Shown in pieces: positions 1 through 8,273 of a stretch of DNA of 48,077 bases (position 1 is the stretch's first letter; each line of letters begins with the position of its first letter). Under the pieces are notes generated by a model. That model had not been told where the DNA came from. It searched no databases and saw only the letters and a list, made by a program, of their open reading frames with translations. Source of the DNA: Thermodesulfovibrio sp. (GTDB lineage Bacteria; Nitrospirota; Thermodesulfovibrionia; UBA6902); NCBI GenBank assembly GCA_026982355.1, contig JALSHG010000095.1, forward strand, positions 1 through 48,077. Direction: 5' to 3'. The position numbers were made by a program, and so were the translations under genes.

Positions 1-319
1 GCTCTGGAAAGATAAACATTGCTCAATCTCTCGGAGATATGGCTGCAAGGGCATACCTGAGTTTGCGTCTCCCCGGTCTCTGAAATACTGACAGCTTTGC
101 CGTCTCTCCAGGCTTTAATCCATACGCCCTTCGACTTTGACGTTTCCGTGAGGGTGTCAGGTCTTGAATCTTGCAATTTCGAGAAGAAACTGATAAAGTT
201 AACTTCAATGTTGCATAAACAGACATATTTGGGAATGAAAATTGTGCGAAAAGTTTTTTGTTTATTCCTTAAACTCTCGGGTTTTCCATATAAATTAAAT
301 TTGCCAAGACTTGCTGCAC
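1..319. other. Left-edge region without a supported gene
   Basis: I see no gene I can support here. Short open frames exist on both strands, but they run through a degenerate repeat end (196-222) and have no convincing start or recognisable domain. A minus-strand frame running off the left edge could be the 5' part of a gene outside the window, but nothing in it is recognisable. Confidence 0.4.
196..222 (+). repeat. Degenerate left end of the dispersed leader repeat
   Basis: The segment contains GTTAACTTCAATGTTGCATA, close to the left-end signature of the repeat family. No matching right end follows, and no plus-strand gene lies downstream, so this is a solo half or decayed copy and an exception to the family's usual position. 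Confidence 0.4.
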
Positions 320-1093
320 TTATCCGTTTCGTCGTCTTAATAATTTCCTGCGTGCTACAAGCACAACGCCTCCTACTCCAAACAACACCATCGACATCGG
401 CTCAGGCACGACGGCTGTGTGTATTTCCAAGTAAGGCGACAAGATACCTGCATTGTAATCAGCTCCAGCAACCGTGACTCCCTTTGCTTCGTTTACAATG
501 TGTGTAATGTGTGTTTTATATTCCCAAGGTGCCGGGCTAATCCAAAATACAGCCCAATCAACACCTTCATCCACATTTTTAATTATTTCATTTGTTACGT
601 CTATTTGTTTCCACCCAACGGATGAACCTGAATAAAAATTATAAAGTGTATCAATTTCAGGGGTTGGGCCCTCTATGTGCCAATAATCACTTTCTGCGTC
701 ACCCGTGTAACCACTACTTCTTAGATGTGACAAGATTGCAAGTTTCGTGTCATCGTTATACTCTTGAATTACTTTTACAACATTAATGTTTAAAATGACG
801 CTATCAATTATAGCATTTGAAGGGATTTCAGATATATCAATCTCTATAAGCGAGGCATTATAAATGAAACCTGTGCCAAATTGACCATTACCGTAGTAAG
901 TACGGTAAACACTCCAACCTCCAACATTAAAAGGATCTAGCCCATCAACTGTTGGAGTGCCGGTAGATGTGTCTACATATTGAGCGTCATTATGTGAGTA
1001 TGCCCTACTAATTATTAGAGTGGCTTTGGCCGCTCCAACCGTTCCAACCATCAACAACCCCGTTGCCAATCCTACCAATAATTTCTTCCTCAT
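320..1093 (-). CDS. PEP-CTERM sorting domain protein, possibly DNRLRE-like
   Basis: A secreted protein of about 257 residues. It has an N-terminal signal peptide (MRKK followed by a hydrophobic run ending near AKA) and a C-terminal sorting signal: VPEP, a short hydrophobic helix, then an Arg/Lys-rich tail. Proteins with this tail are exported by Sec and processed by an exosortase at the cell envelope (established family knowledge). No exosortase gene is in the window. The middle part is rich in Ser, Thr, Tyr and Asn, and its spacing of 'IDIS', 'DVTNEI' and a late 'PYLEIHT' recalls DNRLRE/CBM96-like beta-sandwich domains, which is a weak inference. I chose the ATG at 1093 because a G-rich Shine-Dalgarno precedes it and the signal peptide starts there. 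A longer frame to 1216 adds an unlikely 41 residues. Ligand and role are unknown. Confidence 0.8.
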   Translation of the reverse strand: MRKKLLVGLATGLLMVGTVGAAKATLIISRAYSHNDAQYVDTSTGTPTVDGLDPFNVGGWSVYRTYYGNGQFGTGFIYNASLIEIDISEIPSNAIIDSVILNINVVKVIQEYNDDTKLAILSHLRSSGYTGDAESDYWHIEGPTPEIDTLYNFYSGSSVGWKQIDVTNEIIKNVDEGVDWAVFWISPAPWEYKTHITHIVNEAKGVTVAGADYNAGILSPYLEIHTAVVPEPMSMVLFGVGGVVLVARRKLLRRRNG

Positions 1094-1160
1094 TTCCAGT
1101 CCCCCCTTCGATATCAGGAAGTTGTCCATTATTAAATTCGCCCGAAGGACGATTGGTTCA

Positions 1161-1218
1161 TCACTTTTTTGTGATACCGCAATCCTATCACAGGGGAGGT
1201 GACATATAGGTGACATAT
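1161..1218 (-). promoter_or_regulatory. Dyads and direct repeat upstream of the PEP-CTERM gene
   Basis: The leader upstream of the PEP-CTERM start holds three nested signals: TCAC-N6-GTGA at 1161-1174, a perfect GTGATA-N9-TATCAC dyad at 1171-1191, and a perfect tandem 11-bp repeat AGGTGACATAT at 1197-1218. The 11-bp period is about one helical turn. I infer regulator binding sites for this gene. I could not find a complete sigma-54 -24/-12 promoter here. Confidence 0.45.
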
Positions 1219-1249
1219 CGAACGAATGATAAAAAACAGCGGTGGTGTC

Positions 1250-3610
1250 TCAGCGCGTGGGTTTGACAATGGATCGATAGACGGCCTCGGTTCCGGCAGA
1301 GGGGGCAAGCCCGGTTTCTGTCTTCAGCGCTTCCCTGCATCTCTTGTAGAGATCGGCAGCCTTTGAGCGGTTGCCGAGATTGCTGTGACAGAGCATGAGC
1401 CGCTGGTAAAAATATTCCGATATCCCGTCCAGTTCAAGCCCCTTTTCATACCACCGGACAGCCTCCCGGAAATCCTCTGCTCTCTCACAGTGGCTGCCTA
1501 TTTCTTCAACAATATGGATCAGTTTTGACTTTAATCTCTCCCTTTTCCGGATAATCGGAAGTATATTGGTCTCACCTTCCAGGAAATCCCCTTTATAGAG
1601 GTCGAATATCTTTTCAGCAATCCCCGTTAGACCTTCAAAATTTCTTTCTCTTGATTTTTTCTCCGCCCCGGCAATAAGGTCCTCCAATACCCAGAGGTCT
1701 ATCCAGAAATATTTATCATTGAGGCTGATGCGGCCTTCGTGTATTACAAGGGATTCTTTATTGCCAAGGAGGGCTCGAAGACGCTTTAAGGTGGTCTTGA
1801 ATGACCAGTTTGCCCTGTCACCGTCTGTATCAGGCCAAAGGCTATCCATGATGCGGTCCTGATCGACATCCCTGCCGCCGGCGGAGATGTCGATTTTCAG
1901 TAAATCAAGAGACTTCTTCTGTGCCTTGCCCGATTCAGGAAGACGGACGCCGTCCCTGAAAACCCGGAATCCACCCAGGGTGTAGACCTTCAGCGGCCAG
2001 GGCCAGCGCTCTGTACAATTGAGCGGATTTTGTGGCAGCAGGCCGCGTTTTTTTACAAGATATGCGGCATATTCCGTCTCTATACCGGCCTCAAGCGCCT
2101 TTTCACATAAAAATGCCATAACCGAAGGGGTCCACCAGCTCAGGTTTATATAGCCTCTGTTATGCCCGATGGCAAAGGCCTTTTTCAGATACTCCTTTCC
2201 TTTTGAGTGCTTTCCCTGTTTATATGAATAGCAGGCATTAAGGCAATGACATGAATAGATGAGATAATCACTCCTTACCTTGGATGCTATATCTTCGGCC
2301 TTTTCCAGATACTCAACGGCCCTTTCCGTATCCCCTCTCTTGAAGAGTATACAGGAGCTGCCGATGAGATTCAGCGCAATCGGGAGTATTGCCCCGGCCC
2401 CTTGAGCAAGGGACAGCGCCTCCTCAGCGTATTTTGCAGCCAACGGCAGATTGTCTCTGTCGCTGTATAAACAGGCCTTCAGGTAATAATACCGGGCAAG
2501 ATCATTTAACCGGCACTTGTCGAGCGCTGCTTCGGCCATCACAAGTATCTCTTCTGTTTCGTCCGGACGCCCTGCAGAAAGCATTGCATATGCGGCCTGG
2601 GCCAACAATAAAAAATCGAACATATGAATGCCTGCCTTCTTACCTGTTTTGAGTCCTTCTCCGGCAGCCCTCCGTGCATTATCCGGCTCGGCTTTCAGCC
2701 GGTAATAAACAGACTCCATTATCTTCCATAAAATCAACGGCACCGGCCCGGGCAGCCCCTTTTTTATTTCCGGTTTCAGGTAGTTGACGAGGATTTCGGC
2801 AGAGGCGATATCCCCGGTCCAGAGGTAATAAAGGAGCAGGCGTGCGGATAATGTCATCTTCGGGTTGATGTCCGGGCACGTATAGACGAGGGCGCCTGCT
2901 TTCCGTGCAATAAAAGGCAAAAGGTCGGCGGCGGGTTTACGGTATAAGAACGAGATTAACAAGCTCCCGGTAACCTGCATTTCGATCTCTGCAGGAAGAG
3001 ATATCAGGCTGTCCCGGTCCAGACCCTTAATTTCTTCAAGCCAGAAGTCCAGGGCCTTGAAGTCTCTGCATTCAAAGATGTAAGAGTCCACGATGGCTGC
3101 CCAGGTTAACAGGCGTCCTGCAAGGTCCTTTTTCTTGTAAAAAGCCCGGTATCCCTCCTCAAGCGATTGCCTGGCAGCGTGAGGGCTGTAAAATATGCGG
3201 CATATACCCTTCCAGTAAGAAAGCCGGGGATTATTATAAAGAAACTCGGGAGGAAGCCGGTCCAACCATTCCTCAACGGTTCTGCCGCGGCCCTGGGCAA
3301 GGAATGCATCTGCATTGTTTAAAATTAGTTGTGAGAGATTCTTCCACATGCCGGATCTGACATAAAGCGCTGCAGCATCCTCGATCCTGCCTGCGCCGGG
3401 GGGAGCTTTTTTCCCGCCCTTTCTGTTGCGTTTCTTATTATCTGATCTATCCACAGAAAGACAGGGCTCAGAGGGGGGTGGTTGAAACTGTGCGGAATCG
3501 TTTGAATTTGAAATGTTTTTCGCCGCGGTTGCCTGTCCCCTCTCATTTTCTTTTTTATCTTTCGATTTTCCGGTATATCTTAGCACCTGCCGAGTGACCA
3601 AGTCCACCAA
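1250..3610 (-). CDS. SARP/BTAD-type transcriptional regulator with TPR-like repeats, no ATPase
   Basis: A protein of about 786 residues. Residues 1-75 are low complexity and basic. From about 78 to 530 there are helical repeats like the MalT/LuxR-ATPase TPR region, including a 'VEEWLDRLPPEF' segment. From about 540 an OmpR-type winged helix begins (LGGFRVF; 'DSLWPD'; 'LKRLRALLG'), followed by a bacterial transcriptional activator (BTAD) TPR domain to the end. The family regulates transcription in the cytoplasm. Relatives normally carry a STAND ATPase before the TPRs. Here that domain is absent, and no remnant lies upstream because the divergent gene begins within 100 bp. The start is a TTG at 3610 with GGGGAGACGGG upstream; GTG at 3607 is an alternative and there is no early ATG. 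The target is unknown; the neighbouring PEP-CTERM gene downstream on the same strand is one possibility. Confidence 0.75.
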   Translation of the reverse strand: MVDLVTRQVLRYTGKSKDKKENERGQATAAKNISNSNDSAQFQPPPSEPCLSVDRSDNKKRNRKGGKKAPPGAGRIEDAAALYVRSGMWKNLSQLILNNADAFLAQGRGRTVEEWLDRLPPEFLYNNPRLSYWKGICRIFYSPHAARQSLEEGYRAFYKKKDLAGRLLTWAAIVDSYIFECRDFKALDFWLEEIKGLDRDSLISLPAEIEMQVTGSLLISFLYRKPAADLLPFIARKAGALVYTCPDINPKMTLSARLLLYYLWTGDIASAEILVNYLKPEIKKGLPGPVPLILWKIMESVYYRLKAEPDNARRAAGEGLKTGKKAGIHMFDFLLLAQAAYAMLSAGRPDETEEILVMAEAALDKCRLNDLARYYYLKACLYSDRDNLPLAAKYAEEALSLAQGAGAILPIALNLIGSSCILFKRGDTERAVEYLEKAEDIASKVRSDYLIYSCHCLNACYSYKQGKHSKGKEYLKKAFAIGHNRGYINLSWWTPSVMAFLCEKALEAGIETEYAAYLVKKRGLLPQNPLNCTERWPWPLKVYTLGGFRVFRDGVRLPESGKAQKKSLDLLKIDISAGGRDVDQDRIMDSLWPDTDGDRANWSFKTTLKRLRALLGNKESLVIHEGRISLNDKYFWIDLWVLEDLIAGAEKKSRERNFEGLTGIAEKIFDLYKGDFLEGETNILPIIRKRERLKSKLIHIVEEIGSHCERAEDFREAVRWYEKGLELDGISEYFYQRLMLCHSNLGNRSKAADLYKRCREALKTETGLAPSAGTEAVYRSIVKPTR

Positions 3611-3640
3611 AATATTTTCCCGTCTCCCCTGTCCGGCCCC

Positions 3641-3677
3641 TTGCCCGCGGACGGTATTTTATGCCAGTGTAATAAGG
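3641..3677 (+). repeat. Leader repeat, right half
   Basis: The right half of the repeat family: a GCCCGCGGACGG arm, then TTTTATGCCAGTGTAATAAGG. It lies in sense orientation just before the epimerase gene at 3691. Confidence 0.65.
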
Positions 3678-3683
3678 TATAAT
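3678..3683 (+). promoter_or_regulatory. -10 box placed for a leaderless transcript
   Basis: A perfect TATAAT ends 7 nt before the ATG at 3691, so initiation at the usual distance would fall on the start codon. No good -35 is visible at 16-18 bp. AAGG at 3674-3677 is poorly spaced for that ATG (13 nt). Leaderless translation is an inference. Confidence 0.45.
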
Positions 3684-3690
3684 GTGTATC

Positions 3691-4575
3691 ATGAATATCC
3701 TCATCACAGGCGGCAGGGGATTTATAGGCAGGGCACTAAGCAGGGAACTCGGAGGCGCGGGGCACAACGTCGTTGTTACGACAAGACGCCGCGCCTTTTC
3801 AGCGAATGAACTCACGTGGAATCCGCCGGAACTGATCCCGCCGGATACGCTTTCCGGATTCGACGCCGTCGTCAATCTCGCAGGGGAACCCGTTGCGCCG
3901 GGACGCTGGACCGGAGAAAGGAAAAAACGCATCCTGTCAAGCCGCATCGATACCACCCGCGCGCTTGTGCAGTCCATGCAGCAGGCGGAAAAGAGACCGG
4001 GGGTCCTTGTCAGCGCATCCGCCGTGGGCTACTACGGCCCTCGCAATGATGAATACGTTAGTGAAGAGACACCGCCCGGATCGGGCTTTCTCGCGGATGT
4101 GTGCGTGAAATGGGAGGCCGAGGCACTCAGGGCGGAGGCGCTGAATGTGCGCGTGGTGACGGTCAGGATCGGTGCCGTCCTCGGTGCCGAGGGCGGCGCC
4201 CTGCCCCGCATGATCCTTCCCTTCAAACTCTTTCTGGGAGGCCCCATAGGCAGCGGCAGGCAGTGGTTTTCCTGGATACACATTGATGATGTGGCCGGGA
4301 TTATCCGGTTTGCGCTTGAAAACAACCCGGTTTCAGGCCCGGTCAACGCAACCGCGCCGACCCCCGTGACCAACAGGGACTTCAGCTCCGCCCTGGGCAG
4401 GGCACTCCACAGGCCGTCCTGCCTGCCTGTTCCGGGATTCATGGTCAGGCTGATCTTCGGAGAGATGGGGGAGATGCTGCTGACAGGTCAGCGCGTGCTG
4501 CCCGCCGGGGCGCTGAAAGCGGGATACCGATTCAAATATGCCGATCTCCACGATGCACTGAAGGCCATACTCTGA
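3691..4575 (+). CDS. TIGR01777 / SDR39U1 (YfcH) family epimerase
   Basis: An atypical short-chain dehydrogenase of about 294 residues, cytoplasmic, probably NAD(P)-dependent; its substrate is unknown even in well-studied relatives. The N-terminus has the Rossmann motif ITGGRGFIGRAL. 'VNLAGEPV', 'SSRIDTTRALVQ' and 'SASAVGYYG' are hallmarks of the YfcH/SDR39U1 family, as is the C-terminal DUF1731-like part ('PVPGFMVRLIFGEMGEMLL', 'VLPAGALKAGYRF'). I prefer the ATG at 3691 (MNILITGG) to the one at 3682, because the family starts there and a TATAAT box overlaps the upstream ATG. The gene is divergent from the SARP regulator and monocistronic as far as can be seen. Confidence 0.88.
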   Translation: MNILITGGRGFIGRALSRELGGAGHNVVVTTRRRAFSANELTWNPPELIPPDTLSGFDAVVNLAGEPVAPGRWTGERKKRILSSRIDTTRALVQSMQQAEKRPGVLVSASAVGYYGPRNDEYVSEETPPGSGFLADVCVKWEAEALRAEALNVRVVTVRIGAVLGAEGGALPRMILPFKLFLGGPIGSGRQWFSWIHIDDVAGIIRFALENNPVSGPVNATAPTPVTNRDFSSALGRALHRPSCLPVPGFMVRLIFGEMGEMLLTGQRVLPAGALKAGYRFKYADLHDALKAIL

Positions 4576-4713
4576 AATCCCCCCGCCGGTCCTCCGCAAG
4601 GTTTCCTTATAGCATCATTTATGTGTTATTATGAAAAAGGTTACAGGGTTTCCCCTGAATGCTGCTCAAGGCGCGTGGAAGAGGTTGCTGATATTCTCCG
4701 CAACCGGAAAGTT

Positions 4714-4797
4714 AACCTTAATGTGGCATAAACGGGCGGGGGACGCCGCCGCACTTCCCTGCACGCGGGCGGTGGTTTTATGCCGCTGTAAGAGTAA
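4714..4797 (+). repeat. Leader repeat, long form
   Basis: A full-length copy from AACCTTAATGTGGCATAA to TTATGCCGCTGTAAGAG with an internal GC-rich inverted repeat. It is sense-oriented and ends about 27 bp before the HtrA start. The 249-bp gap between the epimerase and htrA holds no other feature I can support. Confidence 0.8.
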
Positions 4798-4824
4798 CTG
4801 CCGGAGGTATTGCGTAAAAAATAA

Positions 4825-6294
4825 ATGAAAAAAACGATTTTCCTGTTTCTTATAATTGCCGCGCTGATTGCCGGTTATCTTATGGGTCAGCGTCCGGGTA
4901 TTTTCGGGGATAAGACCTCCGCACCTCCGTATACTTACAATATCCAGATGCCGCAATCGCCCTCGGGGGAAGGCACCGCATTTTCAGACGTCGTCAGGGT
5001 TATCAGTCCTCTCGTTGTAAATATATCAACATCAAAAACGGTCATGAAAAAGGATTCCTCATCCCCCCACTTCTTCGGCGCGCCCCTGAAGGATTTCCTT
5101 GAACCCTTCAACATGCCGAAAAAATGGAAGGAACAGAATCTCGGCTCGGGCGTGCTGGTGTCGCCTGACGGATACATAATAACAAACAACCACGTGGTGG
5201 AAAAGGCCGATGAAATAAAAGTGACACTTTACAACCAGCAGAATTACAAGGGCAAGATAATCGGCACGGACCCCAAGACCGACCTCGCGGTGATAAAGAT
5301 CCCCGCTGAAAATCTTCCAGCCATAAAATGGGGAGACTCCGACGCTCTTATGGTCGGTGAGTTCGTGCTTGCCTTCGGCAACCCTTACGGTCTGGGGCAT
5401 ACGGTTACAATGGGCATAGTAAGCGCCCTCGGCAGGGCGAATGTCGGCATTGCGGACTATGAAGACTTCATACAGACCGACGCCGCCATCAACCCCGGCA
5501 ACTCGGGGGGGCCCCTTGTAAATATCGCGGGCGAGCTGATCGGCATAAACACCGCGATCTTCTCGAGAACAGGGGGCTACCAGGGGATAGGGTTTGCAAT
5601 ACCGAGCAACATGGCCAGATCCGTTATGACCCAGCTTATCAGGAAGGGCAAGGTCACGAGGGGATGGCTCGGGGTGACGATCCAGAATCTCACCACCGAG
5701 CTGGCGGGCGAGTTCGGACTTGAAAAATCGGCCGGCGCCCTTGTCACCGACATATTCCGGGGAAGCCCCGCCGAAGAGGCACACCTGAAAAGGGGTGACA
5801 TAATCCTTGAGGTCGACGGCAGGGAGATCAGGAATGTCGGGGCCCTCAGGAATATAGTGGCCCAGAGCAAGGTGGGAAGCAGGATAAAACTGAAGGTCCT
5901 GAGGGACGGGAAATCTCTCCTGCTCAATGTAACGATTGCGGAATTCCCCCAGGATATAGCCAGCCTGGCACCTGATGAAGAGGACGTTTCACAGGGAGAG
6001 GAAGATATGCTTGCTGGCTTCAGGGTGATGGAGCTTACGCGCGAGATAGCCAAGCAGCTCGGTCTGTCCAAGAACGAGAAGGGAGTTGTAATAGTCAATG
6101 TCGAGCCCTACAGCGCCGCCGAGGATGCGGGGCTCAGAAAAGGCGATGTAATCCAGGAAATCAACAAAAAAAGGGTAAGAGGCCTGGATGACTTCAACAG
6201 GATAGTTCCGGGCATAAAAAAGGGGGATACTGCACTTCTTTTCATCAACAGGGGCGGTAACAAGCTGTATGTTACCCTGAAAATTTATTCTTAG
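4825..6294 (+). CDS. DegP/HtrA (Do) family periplasmic serine protease
   Basis: A protein of about 489 residues with an N-terminal signal or anchor helix (4-21), so the protease is periplasmic or membrane-tethered. It belongs to the S1C trypsin-like family of envelope quality-control proteases. The triad is visible: His123 in TNNHVV, Asp153 in KTDLAVIK and Ser227 in GNSGGP. Two PDZ domains follow (about 280-375 and 395-485, each with a 'GLRKGD'/'LKRGD' turn), as in DegP/DegQ. An acidic linker near 380-390 separates them. GGAGGT lies 16 nt upstream of the ATG, an unusually long spacing; no in-frame alternative start exists because stops intervene. The gene is preceded by a long leader repeat and followed by a decayed repeat and the PIN-TRAM gene. 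Length and architecture are standard; DegP, DegQ and DegS-like cannot be told apart here. Confidence 0.95.
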   Translation: MKKTIFLFLIIAALIAGYLMGQRPGIFGDKTSAPPYTYNIQMPQSPSGEGTAFSDVVRVISPLVVNISTSKTVMKKDSSSPHFFGAPLKDFLEPFNMPKKWKEQNLGSGVLVSPDGYIITNNHVVEKADEIKVTLYNQQNYKGKIIGTDPKTDLAVIKIPAENLPAIKWGDSDALMVGEFVLAFGNPYGLGHTVTMGIVSALGRANVGIADYEDFIQTDAAINPGNSGGPLVNIAGELIGINTAIFSRTGGYQGIGFAIPSNMARSVMTQLIRKGKVTRGWLGVTIQNLTTELAGEFGLEKSAGALVTDIFRGSPAEEAHLKRGDIILEVDGREIRNVGALRNIVAQSKVGSRIKLKVLRDGKSLLLNVTIAEFPQDIASLAPDEEDVSQGEEDMLAGFRVMELTREIAKQLGLSKNEKGVVIVNVEPYSAAEDAGLRKGDVIQEINKKRVRGLDDFNRIVPGIKKGDTALLFINRGGNKLYVTLKIYS

Positions 6295-6370
6295 CCTGAA
6301 GGTTGCATAAATGAGCACGGGCAGAGGGGCCCCGGCTTCACCTGCCGGCGATATTTCCTGCGGCCGGACG
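6295..6370 (+). repeat. Probable decayed leader repeat
   Basis: GAAGGTTGCATAA near the start resembles the left end, and a GGGCAG...CTGCC arm pair follows, but the right-end signature is lost. It lies in the sense direction before the PIN-TRAM gene. Confidence 0.3.
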
Positions 6371-6399
6371 GTTAAAATAAAACCAAAAAGGACGGTCAA

Positions 6400-7404
6400 A
6401 TGCTCTACAGAATCATTTTTTTCATGGTTTTCGTTGCAGGCGGCTATGCCGTGGGGTTAAGAGAGGGGGCTGCATATCCGGGCATTTTCTGGGGCGCCGG
6501 TGTCGGTGTAATCGCCCTTATCCTCGAGTACATCCTGACCATGGTGGGTTTCGGAACCGTGGTTGGAGGCCTGATAGGCCTTTCAGCCGGCCTGTTGTTC
6601 GCAAAGCTGGTCTATTTCCCTCTCAAAACCGTTTTTACGAATATGGAGGGGACATATATCGGGGTTATCTTCAATGCCCTGTTCGGCTACAGCGGCCTGC
6701 TCCTCGGCTTGAGGGCGGGCAAGGATTTTACCCTGACAAACATCGTGAAAATATTTAAAAGCAGGGTGGAGGAGGAATATACCAAGATTATCGACACCAG
6801 CGTGATAATAGACGGACGGATAGTGGACGTGTGCGAGGCCGGGTTTATTGAAGGGACGTTTATTATCCCGCAGTTCATCCTGCAGGAACTCCAGCACATA
6901 GCCGACTCTTCCGACCCGCTGAGGCGGGCGCGCGGCAGAAGGGGGCTTGATATCCTGCACAAGATACAGAAGATGTCCAATATCACGGTGAAGATCATAG
7001 ACGAGGACTTTCCGAAGATAAAGGAAGTGGACGCCAAACTGGTGGCGCTTGCAAGGCTGCTCGGGGCCAAGATAATCACCAATGACTTCAACCTCAACAA
7101 GGTGGCCGAGCTTCAGGGCGTAACCGTCCTGAATCTCAACGAACTTGCAAACGCACTGAAACCCGTGGTGCTGCCGGGTGAAAAGATGAATATCTTCATC
7201 GCCAAGGAAGGCAAGGAATCCAACCAGGGCGTGGGGTATCTCGATGACGGGACAATGGTGGTCGTTGATCATGCAAGAAGGGCCATAAACCGGCAGGTTG
7301 ACGTTATCGTGACAAGTGTCTTACAGACCACTGCGGGGAGAATGATATTTGCAAAGCTCAAGGAAGACGCGGAGAGAGAAGAGCTGAGGATGGCCAGGCA
7401 TTAA
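6400..7404 (+). CDS. PIN/TRAM domain membrane protein, YacL family
   Basis: A protein of about 334 residues. Four hydrophobic segments lie in the first 110 residues. A PIN domain follows from about 128: 'IDTSVIIDGRI' starts it with the first acidic residues, and 'AKIITNDFNLNKVA' carries a later conserved Asp. The C-terminal TRAM domain spans about 260-325 ('GVGYLDDGTMVVVDHA'). PIN domains are typically metal-dependent RNases and TRAM domains bind RNA, so a membrane-tethered ribonuclease is likely; the substrate is unknown. AAGGACGG sits about 8 nt before the ATG. Placement directly upstream of ispD-ispF matches the yacL-ispD-ispF order of Bacillus and many other bacteria, which supports the assignment. 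Confidence 0.92.
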   Translation: MLYRIIFFMVFVAGGYAVGLREGAAYPGIFWGAGVGVIALILEYILTMVGFGTVVGGLIGLSAGLLFAKLVYFPLKTVFTNMEGTYIGVIFNALFGYSGLLLGLRAGKDFTLTNIVKIFKSRVEEEYTKIIDTSVIIDGRIVDVCEAGFIEGTFIIPQFILQELQHIADSSDPLRRARGRRGLDILHKIQKMSNITVKIIDEDFPKIKEVDAKLVALARLLGAKIITNDFNLNKVAELQGVTVLNLNELANALKPVVLPGEKMNIFIAKEGKESNQGVGYLDDGTMVVVDHARRAINRQVDVIVTSVLQTTAGRMIFAKLKEDAEREELRMARH

Positions 7405-7433
7405 TCCTTTGCGGCAGCCCTCCGGTAATGTTT

Positions 7434-7525
7434 TCCTTAATGTTGCATAAGCCGGCAGGGGAGTCCGGCGTAAAACCTTCGGCCTCTCCTGCCCGCAGGC
7501 GGTGTTTTTATGCCGCTGTAAGGTT
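7434..7525 (+). repeat. Leader repeat, long form (best type copy)
   Basis: A near-consensus copy. The left end is CCTTAATGTTGCATAA; the inner arms are GGCAGGGGAG and CTCTCCTGCC; then a GCAGGCGG block and the right end TTATGCCGCTGTAAGGTT. The outer ends are imperfect inverted repeats of about 18 bp. It is sense-oriented and ends 28 bp before ispD. Confidence 0.9.
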
Positions 7526-7553
7526 TTTTTGCATTTTCAAGAAGCAGGATGAA

Positions 7554-8273
7554 ATGGAGAATGAAATAACCGTCATAGTCCCTGCTGCCGGGGCAGGGAG
7601 AAGATTCGGTTCACCAGAGGGAAAAATCTTTGCCGTAGTGCGCGGGCTTCCGCTCCTGGCGCACACTCTGAAGAGACTGCACAGGGAAGAAACCGTCACG
7701 GAGATCATCCCCGTGCTCAGGCAGGAGGATGCCGGCAGGGTGTTTGACATGGTCAGGGAACTCAACCTGTGCAAGATACGCCGGATCGCCCCCGGAGGCC
7801 GGGAAAGACAGGACTCCATATATAACGCACTGAGACTCATCGAAGACGGCGGAGCCGGCCGGACACGCGACATGTTCATCATGGTGCATGACGGCGCAAG
7901 GCCGGTTGTTCCCGAAAACACGCTGGATGACTTGCTGAGGGAGATGGAAACCGCGGACGGCGCCGCTCCAGGCATTGCCGCACGTGATACGCTGAAGGTG
8001 GTCTCCGAAGACGGCATTGTCGTATCCACACTGGAGCGCGGCCGTGTGCGGGCAATACAGACTCCGCAGCTTTTTCCCTTCGGCATCATCAAAAAGGCGT
8101 ATGATGCGGCTTACACGGAAGGCTTTTATGCAACGGACGACGCCGCCCTTGTTGAAAGGATGGGCGGCAGGGTCAAAATCATTGCCGGCAGCCTTCTGAA
8201 CATAAAGGTCACGACACCGGAGGATATCGACCTTCTGGAGCACATCCTCTCAAAGGAGGAGGGCCTGCCTTGA
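7554..8273 (+). CDS. ispD: 2-C-methyl-D-erythritol 4-phosphate cytidylyltransferase
   Basis: A cytoplasmic enzyme of about 239 residues in the MEP isoprenoid pathway; it transfers CMP from CTP to MEP. The nucleotide-binding signature VPAAGAGRRFG is at the N-terminus, with further family motifs 'GGRERQDSIYNAL', 'VHDGARP' and 'QTPQLF'. The ATG at 7554 is chosen because AGGATGAA precedes it and the family begins there; the longer frame to 7428 merely translates the leader repeat. The stop codon overlaps the ispF start, indicating translational coupling. Confidence 0.96.
   Translation: MENEITVIVPAAGAGRRFGSPEGKIFAVVRGLPLLAHTLKRLHREETVTEIIPVLRQEDAGRVFDMVRELNLCKIRRIAPGGRERQDSIYNALRLIEDGGAGRTRDMFIMVHDGARPVVPENTLDDLLREMETADGAAPGIAARDTLKVVSEDGIVVSTLERGRVRAIQTPQLFPFGIIKKAYDAAYTEGFYATDDAALVERMGGRVKIIAGSLLNIKVTTPEDIDLLEHILSKEEGLP

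Noticed and set aside
23-226. 67-residue open frame on the minus strand
   Set aside because: It begins inside a degenerate repeat end, has no Shine-Dalgarno or recognisable domain, and a different minus-strand frame is also open across the same bases.
4631-4828. 65-residue plus-strand frame before htrA
   Set aside because: It is a translation of the leader repeat (LTLMWHKRAGDAAALPC); equivalent frames appear at every repeat copy.
7434-7525. c-di-GMP (GEMM) or other known riboswitch identity for the leader repeat
   Set aside because: The conserved GEMM core is not visible, and I know no riboswitch occurring before so many unrelated genes in one region.
7428-7553. N-terminal extension of IspD
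   Set aside because: The extra 42 residues are repeat sequence; AGGATGAA and the family's normal start favour 7554.
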